Notes under the pieces: generated by a model
Told to the model about the DNA's origin: nothing
What the model saw: only the letters and a program-made list of their open reading frames with translations
Databases searched by the model: none
Program-made: the position numbers and the translations under genes
Part shown: positions 1-7,222 of the stretch, one piece after another
How the letters are laid out: the number at the start of each line of letters is the position of its first letter
How positions within the stretch are numbered: position 1 is the stretch's first letter
Assembly: GCA_013815485.1 (NCBI GenBank)
Contig: JACDGB010000023.1
Span: 1-11,130, forward strand
DNA length: 11,130 nt
DNA from: Rubrobacter sp.
GTDB lineage: Bacteria > Actinomycetota > Rubrobacteria > Rubrobacterales > Rubrobacteraceae
Direction: 5' to 3'

Positions 1-127
1 ATGCTATGAACGTTGAGACTTCAAACTAACAGGTTTCACCATATCCCGCGACCGGCGCAAGGCGCCGACCGTTTCCACCTTCGCCCATCGAGCCCTGTAC
101 CATACCCGCCAGCCCGGTGAAGCACCA
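1..127. other. Sequence downstream of treY, no clear gene
   Basis: On the minus strand this follows the treY TGA. It holds a GC-rich hairpin (arms 51-58 and 62-69, loop of 3 bases) that is not followed by a U-run, and a 30-codon frame (128-36) whose ATG overlaps the treY stop (TGATG) but lacks a Shine-Dalgarno. Bases 1-45 are clearly more AT-rich than the rest, as expected for a gene boundary. Confidence 0.5.
51..69 (-). terminator. GC-rich hairpin after treY, weak terminator candidate
   Basis: Six perfect GC pairs plus two G-U type pairs enclose a 3-base loop, about 60 bases after the treY stop. The following minus-strand bases (CGCGGGATATGG) contain no U-tract, so intrinsic termination is doubtful. 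Confidence 0.25.
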
Positions 128-2992
128 TCAGCTTTCAGCCGTCAGCAGAGCGACGGGGAAGCTCCGCAGTAGTTTGGAGACGGTCAGGCAGGCTGCTCCG
201 TCGTGTTCTTCAGGCTCCGGCAACTCACCGGTGAGGACGTTGCGGAGCGTCGCTCCCATACCTTCGGGGAGCTTGACGTGGGTATTTTTCCACGTCTCTG
301 GCTGGAGGAAGAGAGAGTCTGAACCATTTACCAGGTTGGAGCAGAGGCGGGGAGTCACCGTGATCGCCGTTTCGTCTCCGTTTCGGCGAGCAAAGGCGAC
401 TACGTGATCCACCCTCTCGCCCTCCACTTCGAGCGGCAGATACTCACCGTCCTCGAAGAGATTCGGCATCCCGCGCCTGAACTCCAGAGCCTTCCACATC
501 AGGTACAGCTTGGGACCACCACTCTGCCACGCGCCGTTTTCGAGCAGGGAGCGCGCATCGGCGGGATCGAGATCCTTCAGTTCCGACAACAGCTTCCTTC
601 TCAGGCCGTAGTCAATGGAGCGGCGGTTGTCCGGGTCCACGAGGGAGAGGTCCCAGAGTTCGGCTCCCTGGTAGATGTCCGGGACGCCGGGAACGGTGAG
701 CTTGAGCAAGGTCTGAGAGAGTGAGTTCAGAGCACCGAGGCAGGCTATCTTTCTCCCAAACGGGAGGAAGTCTTCGAGAAAGAGGTCGTTCTCCGAAGGC
801 GTGACTAGGGCGTCCACGAACGCGGCGACAGCCTCCTCATATTCCTCGTTCACGTTCACCCAGGAGGTATGAACCCTCGCCTCCCTCATCGCCTTCTCCA
901 TGTACGCTCTTATGCGCTCCCTGAACTCCTCCATCCCGGCCTCATCCATATCTTCGAGCGGCCATGCACCGAGGAGTGTCTGATACAGAAGGTACTCATC
1001 GTTGCGACTTGGAGCCGGTCTCCCGTCCACCTCGCGGCGACGGGAGCGGTTCATGCGGCCCCAGCGGATGAGCCTCTCGCGCCATTCGGTCGGCATCTCC
1101 GAGAGCACGTTGATGCGGGCGCGCACGTCCTCGCCGCGCTTGGTGTCGTGGGTGGAGGTGGCGAGCATGGCGCGCGGCCAGTGTTTCGCCCGCTCGCCGT
1201 TCAAATGATGAAAGGCGGAGACTGTCGTCCCGAACCGCTCCGGCTCGCCGCCGACCTCGTTCAGGGAGGTGAGGCGGTTGTAGCGATACAGGGCGGTATC
1301 CTCCATCCCCTTCGCCATCACCGGCCCCGTGTACTGCTGGAACTTCATCACGAAAGCGGCGACCGAAGCCCGATGCTCTTCGGGACCTTCGCTCTCCAGC
1401 AACAGCACCTCTCGCAGGAAGTCGAAGACGCCCTTGTCGGCGGCGTCGCTCCGCTTCCTGGCGCGGGCGACGGCCCACTCCACATGGCGGCGGGCGGTCT
1501 CGGAGACGTGGCCTGGCGTGATGTACGTCCGGTAGACGGGGAAGAAGGCGACGACCTCGGAGAGCGCGTCGCGCAGCACATTTATGGTGAAGTCGCGAGA
1601 GCGGCGGGCATGGCCGTCGGCGCGGCCTTCGGCTCCGCCCTCGAAGCCTTCCGAGATACGCACCAGGCGTCGGCTAAGGACGGCCAGTTCGCTCGCCAGG
1701 TCTTCGCGCATGATGAGCTTCTTGCACTCGTAGATAATTTCCTCGAAGTCCACGCTCCGGTCGAGGAAGCGGCGGTATGCACGGTCCATCCCGGCCTCGC
1801 CGTCCGCGTCCACGAACAGGCCGTTAAGCAGGTTCGTGAAGTCGTAGCCGGTAGTGCCAGCGACCGGCCAGTCTTCGGGGAGAACCTCGTGGTGGGCCAG
1901 GATCTTCTCGACCAGCACGTACAGCGGGCCCTCAGTTCCGGACTTCCCAGCCGCCGCCTGCAACCTATGAAGGTAGCCCGCCGGGTCATGGAGGCCGTCG
2001 GGGTGGTCTATGCGAAGGCCATCCACCTTGCCGGTCTTTACGAGGGATAGGATCAGTCGGTGCGTGGCGTCGAATACCTTCTCGTCCTCGACCCGGATAC
2101 CGGCGAGGTCGTTGATGGCGAAGAACCTCCGGTAGTTGATCTCATCGCTCGCCACCCGCCAGTACGCGAGCCGGTACGATTGCTCTTCCAATATCTCGTG
2201 AAGCTTCTCGAAGCTTTCAGGATCTCCCGACTCGCCATTGAGAAATCGGACCCTCTCCTCGATGGCTCGCCTCGCATCCGGAGCTTCGCGGCAGAGCCGG
2301 ACGAGCCAGCGTCGTTGGATGGCAGCGTCCCGCTCCCGAGCCTCGAATGCCGCATCGTCCGTATCCTCCCGTCCCGGCAGGTTCCCGAAGGCATCAGCCA
2401 GGGTCCGCAGTTCCAGCATCCGCTCGTCGGCCCGCGGGAACGGCAGTTCTGCCAGCACCCTCCCGTAAGTGCGCGGGTCGAGTGGAAGCCGGTGCTCGTA
2501 GTAGAAGACGGATAACGCGCCTTCCTCCGCGTCGAAGGCCAGCTTCAGCTCGCCGCCTTCGAGGATGGCGCGATAGTGGTCGCCCAGGATCGGGAGCAGG
2601 ACCTTGCCCCAAAGCCTCTGCCGGTTCGTCGGATACCAGTCCACGTCAAAGAAGCGGGCGTAGACGGACGCCGGGCCGTTCTCCAGCACGTCGAGCCACC
2701 AGGCGTTGTCGCTACCGGCGCCCATGTGGTTCGGCACCACGTCGAGGAGATGGCCCATCCCATGCTCGTGCAGCGCGGAGATCATCGCATCGTGCTCTTC
2801 TTCAGTCCCGATCTCCGAGTTCAGCGCATTGTGATCGGTGATGTCGTAGCCGTGCGTGCTGCCGGGGCGGGCCTTCATGTACGGCGAGGCGTACATGTGG
2901 CTCACCCCAAGCTCCGCCAGATACGGCACGAGATCCCTCGCCTCCAGGAACGTGAAGCCCGCGTTGAACTGGAGCCGGTACGTCGCCCTCAA
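128..2992 (-). CDS. treY: Malto-oligosyltrehalose synthase TreY (GH13_26)
   Basis: TreY (EC 5.4.99.15) converts the reducing-end alpha-1,4 bond of a malto-oligosaccharide into an alpha,alpha-1,1 bond, forming maltooligosyltrehalose for TreZ. Family marks are RATYRLQF at residues 2-9, YLAELGVSHMYASPY (24-38), GSTHGYDITDHN (44-55), DVVPNHM (84-90), WWLDVLENGP (98-107), nucleophile Asp329 in KVDGLRIDHPDGL, Glu362 in VLVEKIL, GTTGYDF (379-385), Asp616 in STHDTKRGEDVRAR, and VPGVPDIYQGAELWDLSLVDPDNRR (767-791 region, several short motifs). All catalytic residues are present. At 954 residues it belongs to the longer TreY class; the extra length is spread through the protein, including a low-complexity stretch near 450-466. 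The TTG at 2992 must be close to the true start: a stop lies two codons upstream, and RATYRLQ is conserved. No good Shine-Dalgarno precedes it. Last gene of the visible operon. Confidence 0.96.
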   Translation of the reverse strand: MRATYRLQFNAGFTFLEARDLVPYLAELGVSHMYASPYMKARPGSTHGYDITDHNALNSEIGTEEEHDAMISALHEHGMGHLLDVVPNHMGAGSDNAWWLDVLENGPASVYARFFDVDWYPTNRQRLWGKVLLPILGDHYRAILEGGELKLAFDAEEGALSVFYYEHRLPLDPRTYGRVLAELPFPRADERMLELRTLADAFGNLPGREDTDDAAFEARERDAAIQRRWLVRLCREAPDARRAIEERVRFLNGESGDPESFEKLHEILEEQSYRLAYWRVASDEINYRRFFAINDLAGIRVEDEKVFDATHRLILSLVKTGKVDGLRIDHPDGLHDPAGYLHRLQAAAGKSGTEGPLYVLVEKILAHHEVLPEDWPVAGTTGYDFTNLLNGLFVDADGEAGMDRAYRRFLDRSVDFEEIIYECKKLIMREDLASELAVLSRRLVRISEGFEGGAEGRADGHARRSRDFTINVLRDALSEVVAFFPVYRTYITPGHVSETARRHVEWAVARARKRSDAADKGVFDFLREVLLLESEGPEEHRASVAAFVMKFQQYTGPVMAKGMEDTALYRYNRLTSLNEVGGEPERFGTTVSAFHHLNGERAKHWPRAMLATSTHDTKRGEDVRARINVLSEMPTEWRERLIRWGRMNRSRRREVDGRPAPSRNDEYLLYQTLLGAWPLEDMDEAGMEEFRERIRAYMEKAMREARVHTSWVNVNEEYEEAVAAFVDALVTPSENDLFLEDFLPFGRKIACLGALNSLSQTLLKLTVPGVPDIYQGAELWDLSLVDPDNRRSIDYGLRRKLLSELKDLDPADARSLLENGAWQSGGPKLYLMWKALEFRRGMPNLFEDGEYLPLEVEGERVDHVVAFARRNGDETAITVTPRLCSNLVNGSDSLFLQPETWKNTHVKLPEGMGATLRNVLTGELPEPEEHDGAACLTVSKLLRSFPVALLTAES

Positions 2993-3096
2993 GTCACTTC
3001 ACTTCTTCGTCGCTCCGCTCCCGTGAGTCGTGACTGACGCGGCTGGCTTCTCGCCATCATCGGCTCGCTGCTCGTCATTTGCCGTTTTCTACTCAT
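2989..3096 (-). CDS. Candidate 35-codon basic bridging small ORF between treZ and treY
   Basis: The ATG at 3096 lies in the last codons of treZ (GATGAGTAG, different frame), and the TGA at 2991-2989 overlaps the treY start TTG as TTGA. GGAG at 3105-3102 sits 5 bases before the ATG. The peptide starts MSRKRQMTSSEPMM and ends ERRRSEVT. It is strongly basic and matches no family I know. It covers the full 96-base gap, and the treY start itself has no clear Shine-Dalgarno. A coupling ORF is plausible; a chance frame is the alternative. Confidence 0.4.
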   Translation of the reverse strand: MSRKRQMTSSEPMMARSQPRQSRLTGAERRRSEVT

Positions 3097-4888
3097 CGTT
3101 ACTCCGCAGATACCACGCCACCGACCACGCTGACAACTCACTTCCGTCCACGGCGGTATCCGTGGCGTAAAGTGGATCCCCCGCCGCCTTCTCGAAACCG
3201 CCGAGCGGCTCATCTCCCAGGTTGGCGAACAGCGTGAGGATTGAGCCATCACCCAATGTCCACCGCGCCTCCAGCCCTCGCTCACCGACGAGCCGATACT
3301 CCGCCTCGCCGCCCGGTGCGCCAGCGAGCCGGGGAGCTATCTTCTCCTTCCTCAAGGCCAGAAGCTCACGGTAGAAGCGCAGCCATTCGGCGTGCTCGGA
3401 CTTTTCGCGTTCCTGCCAATCGAGCTTCGATGATACGAAGGTTTTTTCGTCGCTCGGGTCGGGGATGCGTTCGCGGGTCGCAGGGTCGGAGAACTCGGGG
3501 AATTTTGCGAACTCCTCGCGCCGTCCTTCTGTCACGAGCGGCGTCAGGTCTTCCTCGAAGTCGCAGAAGAAGAGAAAAGGTGCCGACGCGGCCCATTCCT
3601 CGCCCATGAAGAGCATCGGAACCTGTGGGGAGAGCAGGTATATTGCCGTCGCAGCGCGGACAGCTTCCGGCGACGCGAGGCTGGTTATCCTCTCTCCGAA
3701 GGCGCGGTTGCCGATCTGATCGTGGTTCTGCAAGAACGCCACGAACGAGGCCGGAGACAAGTCCGCGCTCGGCTCCCCGCGCTCGTCCCCTCTGTGCCTC
3801 GACGGCTCGCCCTGATAAGCAAAACCCTCGGCCAGACAGCGCCCGAGATGACGCACCGGCGCATCGGCGTAATCCGCATAGTACGAGGCGTCCTCCCCGG
3901 TCAGGGCCGTGTGCAGCGCATGATGCACGTCGTCGTTCCACTGCGCCTCGTAGAGACCCTCGCCCCGCAACAGCGACGACTGGTTCTCCTCGTTCTCCAG
4001 GACTAGGTGGATGTGACGGTCCCGTCCAGGTCCGCTCCGTATTCGCTCCGCCAATTCGACGAGAAGGTGCTTCTCCGAGTCGTCCTTTATGGCGTGGACG
4101 GCGTCGAGGCGAAGCCCGTCCATATGGTACTCCTCCAGCCAGTACAGCGCATTGTGGATGAAGAACTCGCGCACGTAATTACTGCCCTCGCCGTCGAAGT
4201 TGATGGCCGCCCCCCACGGCGTCTCGTGCCGCTCCGTGAAGAAGTCCAGAGCGTACACGGGAAGATAATTTCCCTCCGGCCCGAAGTGATTGTAGACGAC
4301 ATCGAGGAAGACCGAGAGTCCACGCCCATGCGCCGCCTGGACCAAGTTTTTCAGGTTCTCTGGCGTCCCATGCGAGCTATCCGGGGCGAAGGGCAGCACG
4401 CCATCGTAGCCCCAGTTGTAGCGTCCGGGGAAATCCGAGAGCGGCATCAACTCTATCGCCGTCACCCCGAGATCCACCAGATAGTCCAGCCGCTCCTCCA
4501 CGCCGGCGAACGTGCCTTCCGGGGAGAACGTCCCTACGTGCAACTCGTACAACACGGTCTCGCGCCAGGGACTCCCCTTCCAATCCACATCCCGCCAGTC
4601 GAAGGCGGCGGGGTCAATTACGACGCTCGGGCCGTGTACGTCCTCCGGCTGATAGCGCGATGCCGGGTCGGGGAACTCCTGCCCACCGTCCACGCGGTAG
4701 CGGTAGCGGGCTCCGGGCGCGGCTTCCGTCGCGAGGATGAAGATGCCGTCATCGCCCCGCTCCATCGGTTCGGTCCCGCGTTTCAGTACTAAGTCCACGC
4801 TCCCGGCAACCGTGGTCCAGAAGGAGAAGCGCGTCTGTCCATCGCCGAGGTATTCGGCCCCGAAGGGGATGTCGTGGCGGCGTTTCAT
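3089..4888 (-). CDS. treZ: Malto-oligosyltrehalose trehalohydrolase TreZ (GH13_10)
   Basis: TreZ (EC 3.2.1.141) hydrolyses the alpha-1,4 bond next to the trehalose end of maltooligosyltrehalose, releasing trehalose. From the ATG at 4888 the protein has 599 residues. It has an N-terminal CBM48/E-set domain (FGAEYLGDGQTRFSFW near residues 9-24), a GH13 barrel from about residue 105, ELHVGTFSPEGTF (115-127), DVVYNHFGPEGNY (196-208), nucleophile Asp262 in DGLRLDAVHAI, acid/base Glu298 in LVLENEEN, Asp390 in LQNHDQIGNRA, and a C-terminal beta domain. The family signature is thus complete. Two starts are possible. GTG at 4906 would add SPDSRM-type residues and has GGAG only 4 bases before it. ATG at 4888 fits the usual start a few residues before FGAE and overlaps the small ORF stop (ATGA), so I prefer it. 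It is paired with treY downstream, as usual for this pathway. Confidence 0.95.
   Translation of the reverse strand: MKRRHDIPFGAEYLGDGQTRFSFWTTVAGSVDLVLKRGTEPMERGDDGIFILATEAAPGARYRYRVDGGQEFPDPASRYQPEDVHGPSVVIDPAAFDWRDVDWKGSPWRETVLYELHVGTFSPEGTFAGVEERLDYLVDLGVTAIELMPLSDFPGRYNWGYDGVLPFAPDSSHGTPENLKNLVQAAHGRGLSVFLDVVYNHFGPEGNYLPVYALDFFTERHETPWGAAINFDGEGSNYVREFFIHNALYWLEEYHMDGLRLDAVHAIKDDSEKHLLVELAERIRSGPGRDRHIHLVLENEENQSSLLRGEGLYEAQWNDDVHHALHTALTGEDASYYADYADAPVRHLGRCLAEGFAYQGEPSRHRGDERGEPSADLSPASFVAFLQNHDQIGNRAFGERITSLASPEAVRAATAIYLLSPQVPMLFMGEEWAASAPFLFFCDFEEDLTPLVTEGRREEFAKFPEFSDPATRERIPDPSDEKTFVSSKLDWQEREKSEHAEWLRFYRELLALRKEKIAPRLAGAPGGEAEYRLVGERGLEARWTLGDGSILTLFANLGDEPLGGFEKAAGDPLYATDTAVDGSELSAWSVAWYLRSNDE
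3102..3105 (-). promoter_or_regulatory. Shine-Dalgarno for the treZ-treY bridging ORF
   Basis: GGAG lies within the last codons of treZ and 5 bases upstream of the ATG at 3096. It serves no other visible start. Confidence 0.4.
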
Positions 4889-4989
4889 GCGGGAGTCGGG
4901 AGACACTTCGCTCCGCTCGCTTCGGGAGTCGAGAGTCGGGGGAACTCCGGTTCGCGTCGGGTGGGATGAGGATTGTGCATCTCCCGCAT
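4885..4989 (-). CDS. Candidate 34-codon bridging small ORF between glgX and treZ
   Basis: The ATG at 4989 overlaps the glgX stop (TAATG), and the TGA at 4887-4885 overlaps the treZ ATG (ATGA), so the frame spans the whole gap. GAGGA (5000-4996), within the acidic tail codons of glgX, sits 6 bases before the ATG. The peptide starts [13 protein letters not shown] and ends CLPTPA. It is rich in Pro and Arg, has no domain that I recognise, and looks like translated repeat sequence. If translated, its likely role is to carry ribosomes to the treZ start, which has no Shine-Dalgarno of its own. It may equally be a chance open frame in GC-rich DNA. Confidence 0.4.
   Translation of the reverse strand: MREMHNPHPTRREPEFPRLSTPEASGAKCLPTPA
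4890..4938. repeat. Short repeats in the glgX-treZ gap
   Basis: CGGGAGTCG occurs twice, at 4890-4898 and 4923-4931, 33 bases apart, followed by a partial third unit (AGAGTCGGG, about 4932-4940). Between them lies CTTCGCTC-CG-CTCGCTTC (4907-4923 region), a near mirror repeat. The contained 11-mer TCGCTCCGCTC (4908-4918) recurs at 3010-3020 in the next gap and at 9747-9757 inside the mak coding region. Confidence 0.6.
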
Positions 4990-7136
4990 TACTCGTCCTC
5001 GTCCTCGACAGTCTCCCACTCGCGGGCGTTGGCGAGCACGGCTATGGAACGCGCTCTCAGCGGGTACTCGCCGCCGGGTTTGTGGAAGCTACCAGCTTCC
5101 AGTCCGCCGGAGTAGCTCGTGTCCAGGATGACCCGCCAGCGGGCGTCCTCGGGATGTGCGGGGACGGTGAATGGGGTCTCCTCGTGGTGGGCATTGAGGA
5201 GCAGGAGGAAATCGTCGTCCTCCTCGGGGCGGCCTCTCGCGTCGCGCTCGCCTTCCAGTACGCCGGCTATCTGCATTCCCAGCGAACGGGCGAAGGAGTC
5301 GTTCCACTCTTCGTCGCTCATCTCGCGGCCCGCAGGATCCAACCATGCGATGTCCTTGACGTCCTCGCCCCCCAAACTACGCCCCCCGAAGAAGCGCCGC
5401 CGCCGGAACACGGGATGGTCACGGCGGATACGGACTACGCGCCGCGCGAACTCGAAGAAACGCCGGTCGGAGGCGGATAAATCCCACGATAGCCAGCTTG
5501 TATCATTGTCCTGACAATATGCGTTATTATTGCCGTTCTGGGTACGTCCCATCTCGTCGCCGGAGAGGATCATTGGCACCCCCTGCGAGAGAAGGAGCGT
5601 CGCAAGGATGTTGCGTTTCTGACGGGCACGCAGGCGGCGAATTGCTCGGTCATCCGTCGGGCCTTCGGCGCCGTGGTTCCAAGAGTCGTTGTGGCTCTCG
5701 CCGTCGTTGTTGTCCTCGCCGTTCTCTTCGTTGTGTTTCTCGTTGTAGGAGACGAGGTCTTGCAAGGTAAAGCCGTCGTGGGCGGTGACGAAGTTGATGG
5801 AGGCGTTGGGGCGGCGGCCGTCGCCCTCGTAGAGGTCGGAGGAGCCGGTGAGGCGGTAGGCAACTTCGTCCACGAGTCCGCCGTCACCCTTCCAGTAGGC
5901 TCGCACGGCGTCGCGGTACTTGCCGTTCCATTCCGTCCAGCCGACGGGGAAGTTGCCGACCTGGTAGCCACCCTCGCCCACGTCCCAGGGTTCGGCTATG
6001 AGCTTGACCTGAGAGATCACCGGGTCTTGTCGGATGATGTCGAAGAACGCCCCGAGCCGGTCCACCTCGTGTAGTTCACGGGCCAGGGCACTCGCCAGGT
6101 CGAAGCGAAAACCGTCTACGTGCATCTCCAGGATCCAATACCGCAAGCTGTCCATGATGAGCTGCAAAACTCGCGGGTGCATCATATTCAGGGTGTTGCC
6201 CGTACCCGTGTAGTCCATGTAGAAGCGTTTATCGTCAGTGAGCCGGTAATAGGCGGCGTTGTCTATGCCCCGGAACGATAGCGTCGGCCCTAAATGATTC
6301 CCTTCGGCGGTGTGGTTATAAACAACGTCCAGGATGACTTCGAGACCGGCGGAGTGGAGCCGCTTCACCATCGTCTTGAACTCGCTGATGGAGCCGGTCG
6401 CCGAGTAGCGCATGTCAGGGGCTAAAAAGCCGATGGAGTTGTAGCCCCAGTAGTTCTTCAGGCCCCGGTCAACGAGGTGCTTGTCATCCACGAAAAGGTG
6501 GACGGGCATCAGTTCCACGGCGGTCACGCCGAGCCTTTTCAGATGTTCGATGGCCGGGGCCGAGGCGAGACCGGCGTATGTTCCGCGGATGTCCTCGGGC
6601 ACGTCCGGGTGCAGTTTGGTGAAGCCCTTGACGTGCGTCTCGTAGATGATGGTGTCGCGCCAGGGTATCTTCGGTGGGCGGTCGTCGCCCCAGGTGAAGG
6701 CGGTGTCAACGACCCGGCATTTCGGCATCCCGGCGGCATTGTCCATCTCGCTCATGGAGAAGTCCTCGTCCCCGGAGAATTTGTAGCCGAAGTGGTGCGT
6801 GGACCAGTCGAGCGGCCCGACGGTGGCCTTAGTGTACGGGTCGAGGAGGAGTTTGTTGGGGTTGAAGCGGTGGCCGTTCTCGGGGTCGTATGGACCGTGG
6901 ACGCGGTAGCCGTAGAGGAGGCCGGGGCGTCCTTCGGGGAGGTAGCAGTGCCAGATCTGGTCGGTATGCTCCGGTATCCGGATGCGCTCCAATTCATTCC
7001 CGGAAGGATCGAAGAGACAGAGATCCACGGCCTCCGCGTTCTCCGAGAACAGCGCGAAGTTCACGCCCTCGCCATCCCAGGTCGCCCCCAGAGGATACGG
7101 ATTCCCAGGCCAGACGGTAGTGTTGTTGGTACTCAA
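4989..7136 (-). CDS. glgX: Glycogen debranching enzyme GlgX / TreX-type isoamylase (GH13_11)
   Basis: GlgX/TreX (EC 3.2.1.196 or isoamylase-like) hydrolyses alpha-1,6 branches of glycogen and frees linear malto-oligosaccharides. The 715-residue protein begins with a CBM48-like domain (about 8-150, [20 protein letters not shown]), followed by the GH13 barrel with VELMPVH (207-213), DVVYNHT (270-276), nucleophile Asp346 in DGFRFDLAS, acid/base Glu382 in LIAEPWD, and Asp454 in TAHDGFTL. A segment rich in Asn, Asp and Glu after residue 465 ([20 protein letters not shown]) is usual for this family. The C-terminus is acidic (ETVEDEDE). The start is TTG at 7136; a stop lies 11 codons upstream and no ATG or GTG is available between, with only a weak AAAGGA 11 bases before it. 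Lying between glgB and treZ-treY, it most likely feeds TreY, the TreX role. Chain-length specificity cannot be read from the sequence. Confidence 0.95.
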   Translation of the reverse strand: MSTNNTTVWPGNPYPLGATWDGEGVNFALFSENAEAVDLCLFDPSGNELERIRIPEHTDQIWHCYLPEGRPGLLYGYRVHGPYDPENGHRFNPNKLLLDPYTKATVGPLDWSTHHFGYKFSGDEDFSMSEMDNAAGMPKCRVVDTAFTWGDDRPPKIPWRDTIIYETHVKGFTKLHPDVPEDIRGTYAGLASAPAIEHLKRLGVTAVELMPVHLFVDDKHLVDRGLKNYWGYNSIGFLAPDMRYSATGSISEFKTMVKRLHSAGLEVILDVVYNHTAEGNHLGPTLSFRGIDNAAYYRLTDDKRFYMDYTGTGNTLNMMHPRVLQLIMDSLRYWILEMHVDGFRFDLASALARELHEVDRLGAFFDIIRQDPVISQVKLIAEPWDVGEGGYQVGNFPVGWTEWNGKYRDAVRAYWKGDGGLVDEVAYRLTGSSDLYEGDGRRPNASINFVTAHDGFTLQDLVSYNEKHNEENGEDNNDGESHNDSWNHGAEGPTDDRAIRRLRARQKRNILATLLLSQGVPMILSGDEMGRTQNGNNNAYCQDNDTSWLSWDLSASDRRFFEFARRVVRIRRDHPVFRRRRFFGGRSLGGEDVKDIAWLDPAGREMSDEEWNDSFARSLGMQIAGVLEGERDARGRPEEDDDFLLLLNAHHEETPFTVPAHPEDARWRVILDTSYSGGLEAGSFHKPGGEYPLRARSIAVLANAREWETVEDEDE
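4996..5000 (-). promoter_or_regulatory. Shine-Dalgarno for the glgX-treZ bridging ORF
   Basis: GAGGA is encoded by the acidic C-terminal codons of GlgX and ends 6 bases before the ATG at 4989. The same trick (acidic tail codons serving as a ribosome site) is used at the mak-glgB junction. Confidence 0.4.
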
Positions 7137-7160
7137 ATCAGGGATGTTCCTTTCTTTGAG

Positions 7161-7206
7161 AGCGTGTCAGCCGGTCAGCAAGAGAAAGCTGATCGGCTGA
7201 CACGCT
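7161..7206 (-). repeat. Long hairpin (19-bp stem, 8-base loop) in the glgB-glgX gap
   Basis: Plus-strand bases 7161-7179 and 7188-7206 are inverted copies over 19 positions with one mismatch (position 14 of the arm), around the loop AAGAGAAA. In plus-strand RNA the odd pair would be a G-U wobble; in the operon mRNA (minus strand) it is a C-A mismatch. No U-run follows on the minus strand (CTCAAAGAAAGG comes next), so it does not look like an intrinsic terminator. It starts 2 bases after the glgB stop and ends about 24 bases before the glgX start. It could stabilise the upstream mRNA, act as a REP-like element, or limit glgX expression relative to glgB. Confidence 0.85.
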
Positions 7207-7222
7207 GACTAGCTGACCGGCT
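7169..7222. repeat. Three copies of an 11-base unit GCTGACCGGCT around the glgB stop codon
   Basis: GCTGACCGGCT occurs at 7212-7222 (plus strand) inside the last codons of glgB. It is exact but inverted at 7169-7179 in the left hairpin arm, and occurs with one change (GCTGATCGGCT) at 7188-7198 in the right arm. The hairpin therefore appears built from a unit that reaches into the glgB coding end. Confidence 0.8.

Noticed and set aside
36..128. 30-codon frame starting on the treY stop (TGATG)
   Set aside because: It has no Shine-Dalgarno, its stop does not meet a visible gene, and any TGA followed by TG gives such an ATG. Unlike the two bridging ORFs it has only one supporting overlap.
869..2050. 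Plus-strand open frame of 393 codons opposite treY
   Set aside because: It lies entirely within treY, which has complete conserved motifs. The translation shows no recognisable domain and is rich in residues produced by reading GC-rich codons in reverse.
2989..3285. A 98-codon gene overlapping the end of treZ
   Set aside because: Its first two thirds overlap conserved treZ coding sequence out of frame. Only the last 35 codons, with their own ATG and GGAG, are worth considering.
4007..4792. Plus-strand open frame of 261 codons opposite treZ
   Set aside because: Fully overlaps the well-supported treZ; no ribosome site or domain seen.
4885..5010. CRISPR-like or phage attachment repeat in the glgX-treZ gap
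   Set aside because: Repeat units are only 9 bases, there are no regular spacers, and no cas, integrase or tRNA gene is nearby.
7161..7206. Intrinsic terminator after glgB
   Set aside because: Neither strand shows a U-run after the stem, and glgX follows at once without a visible promoter.
6477..7208. Plus-strand open frame of 243 codons opposite glgX, running into the hairpin
   Set aside because: Valine/glycine-rich shadow translation with no recognisable fold; its end in the hairpin is incidental.
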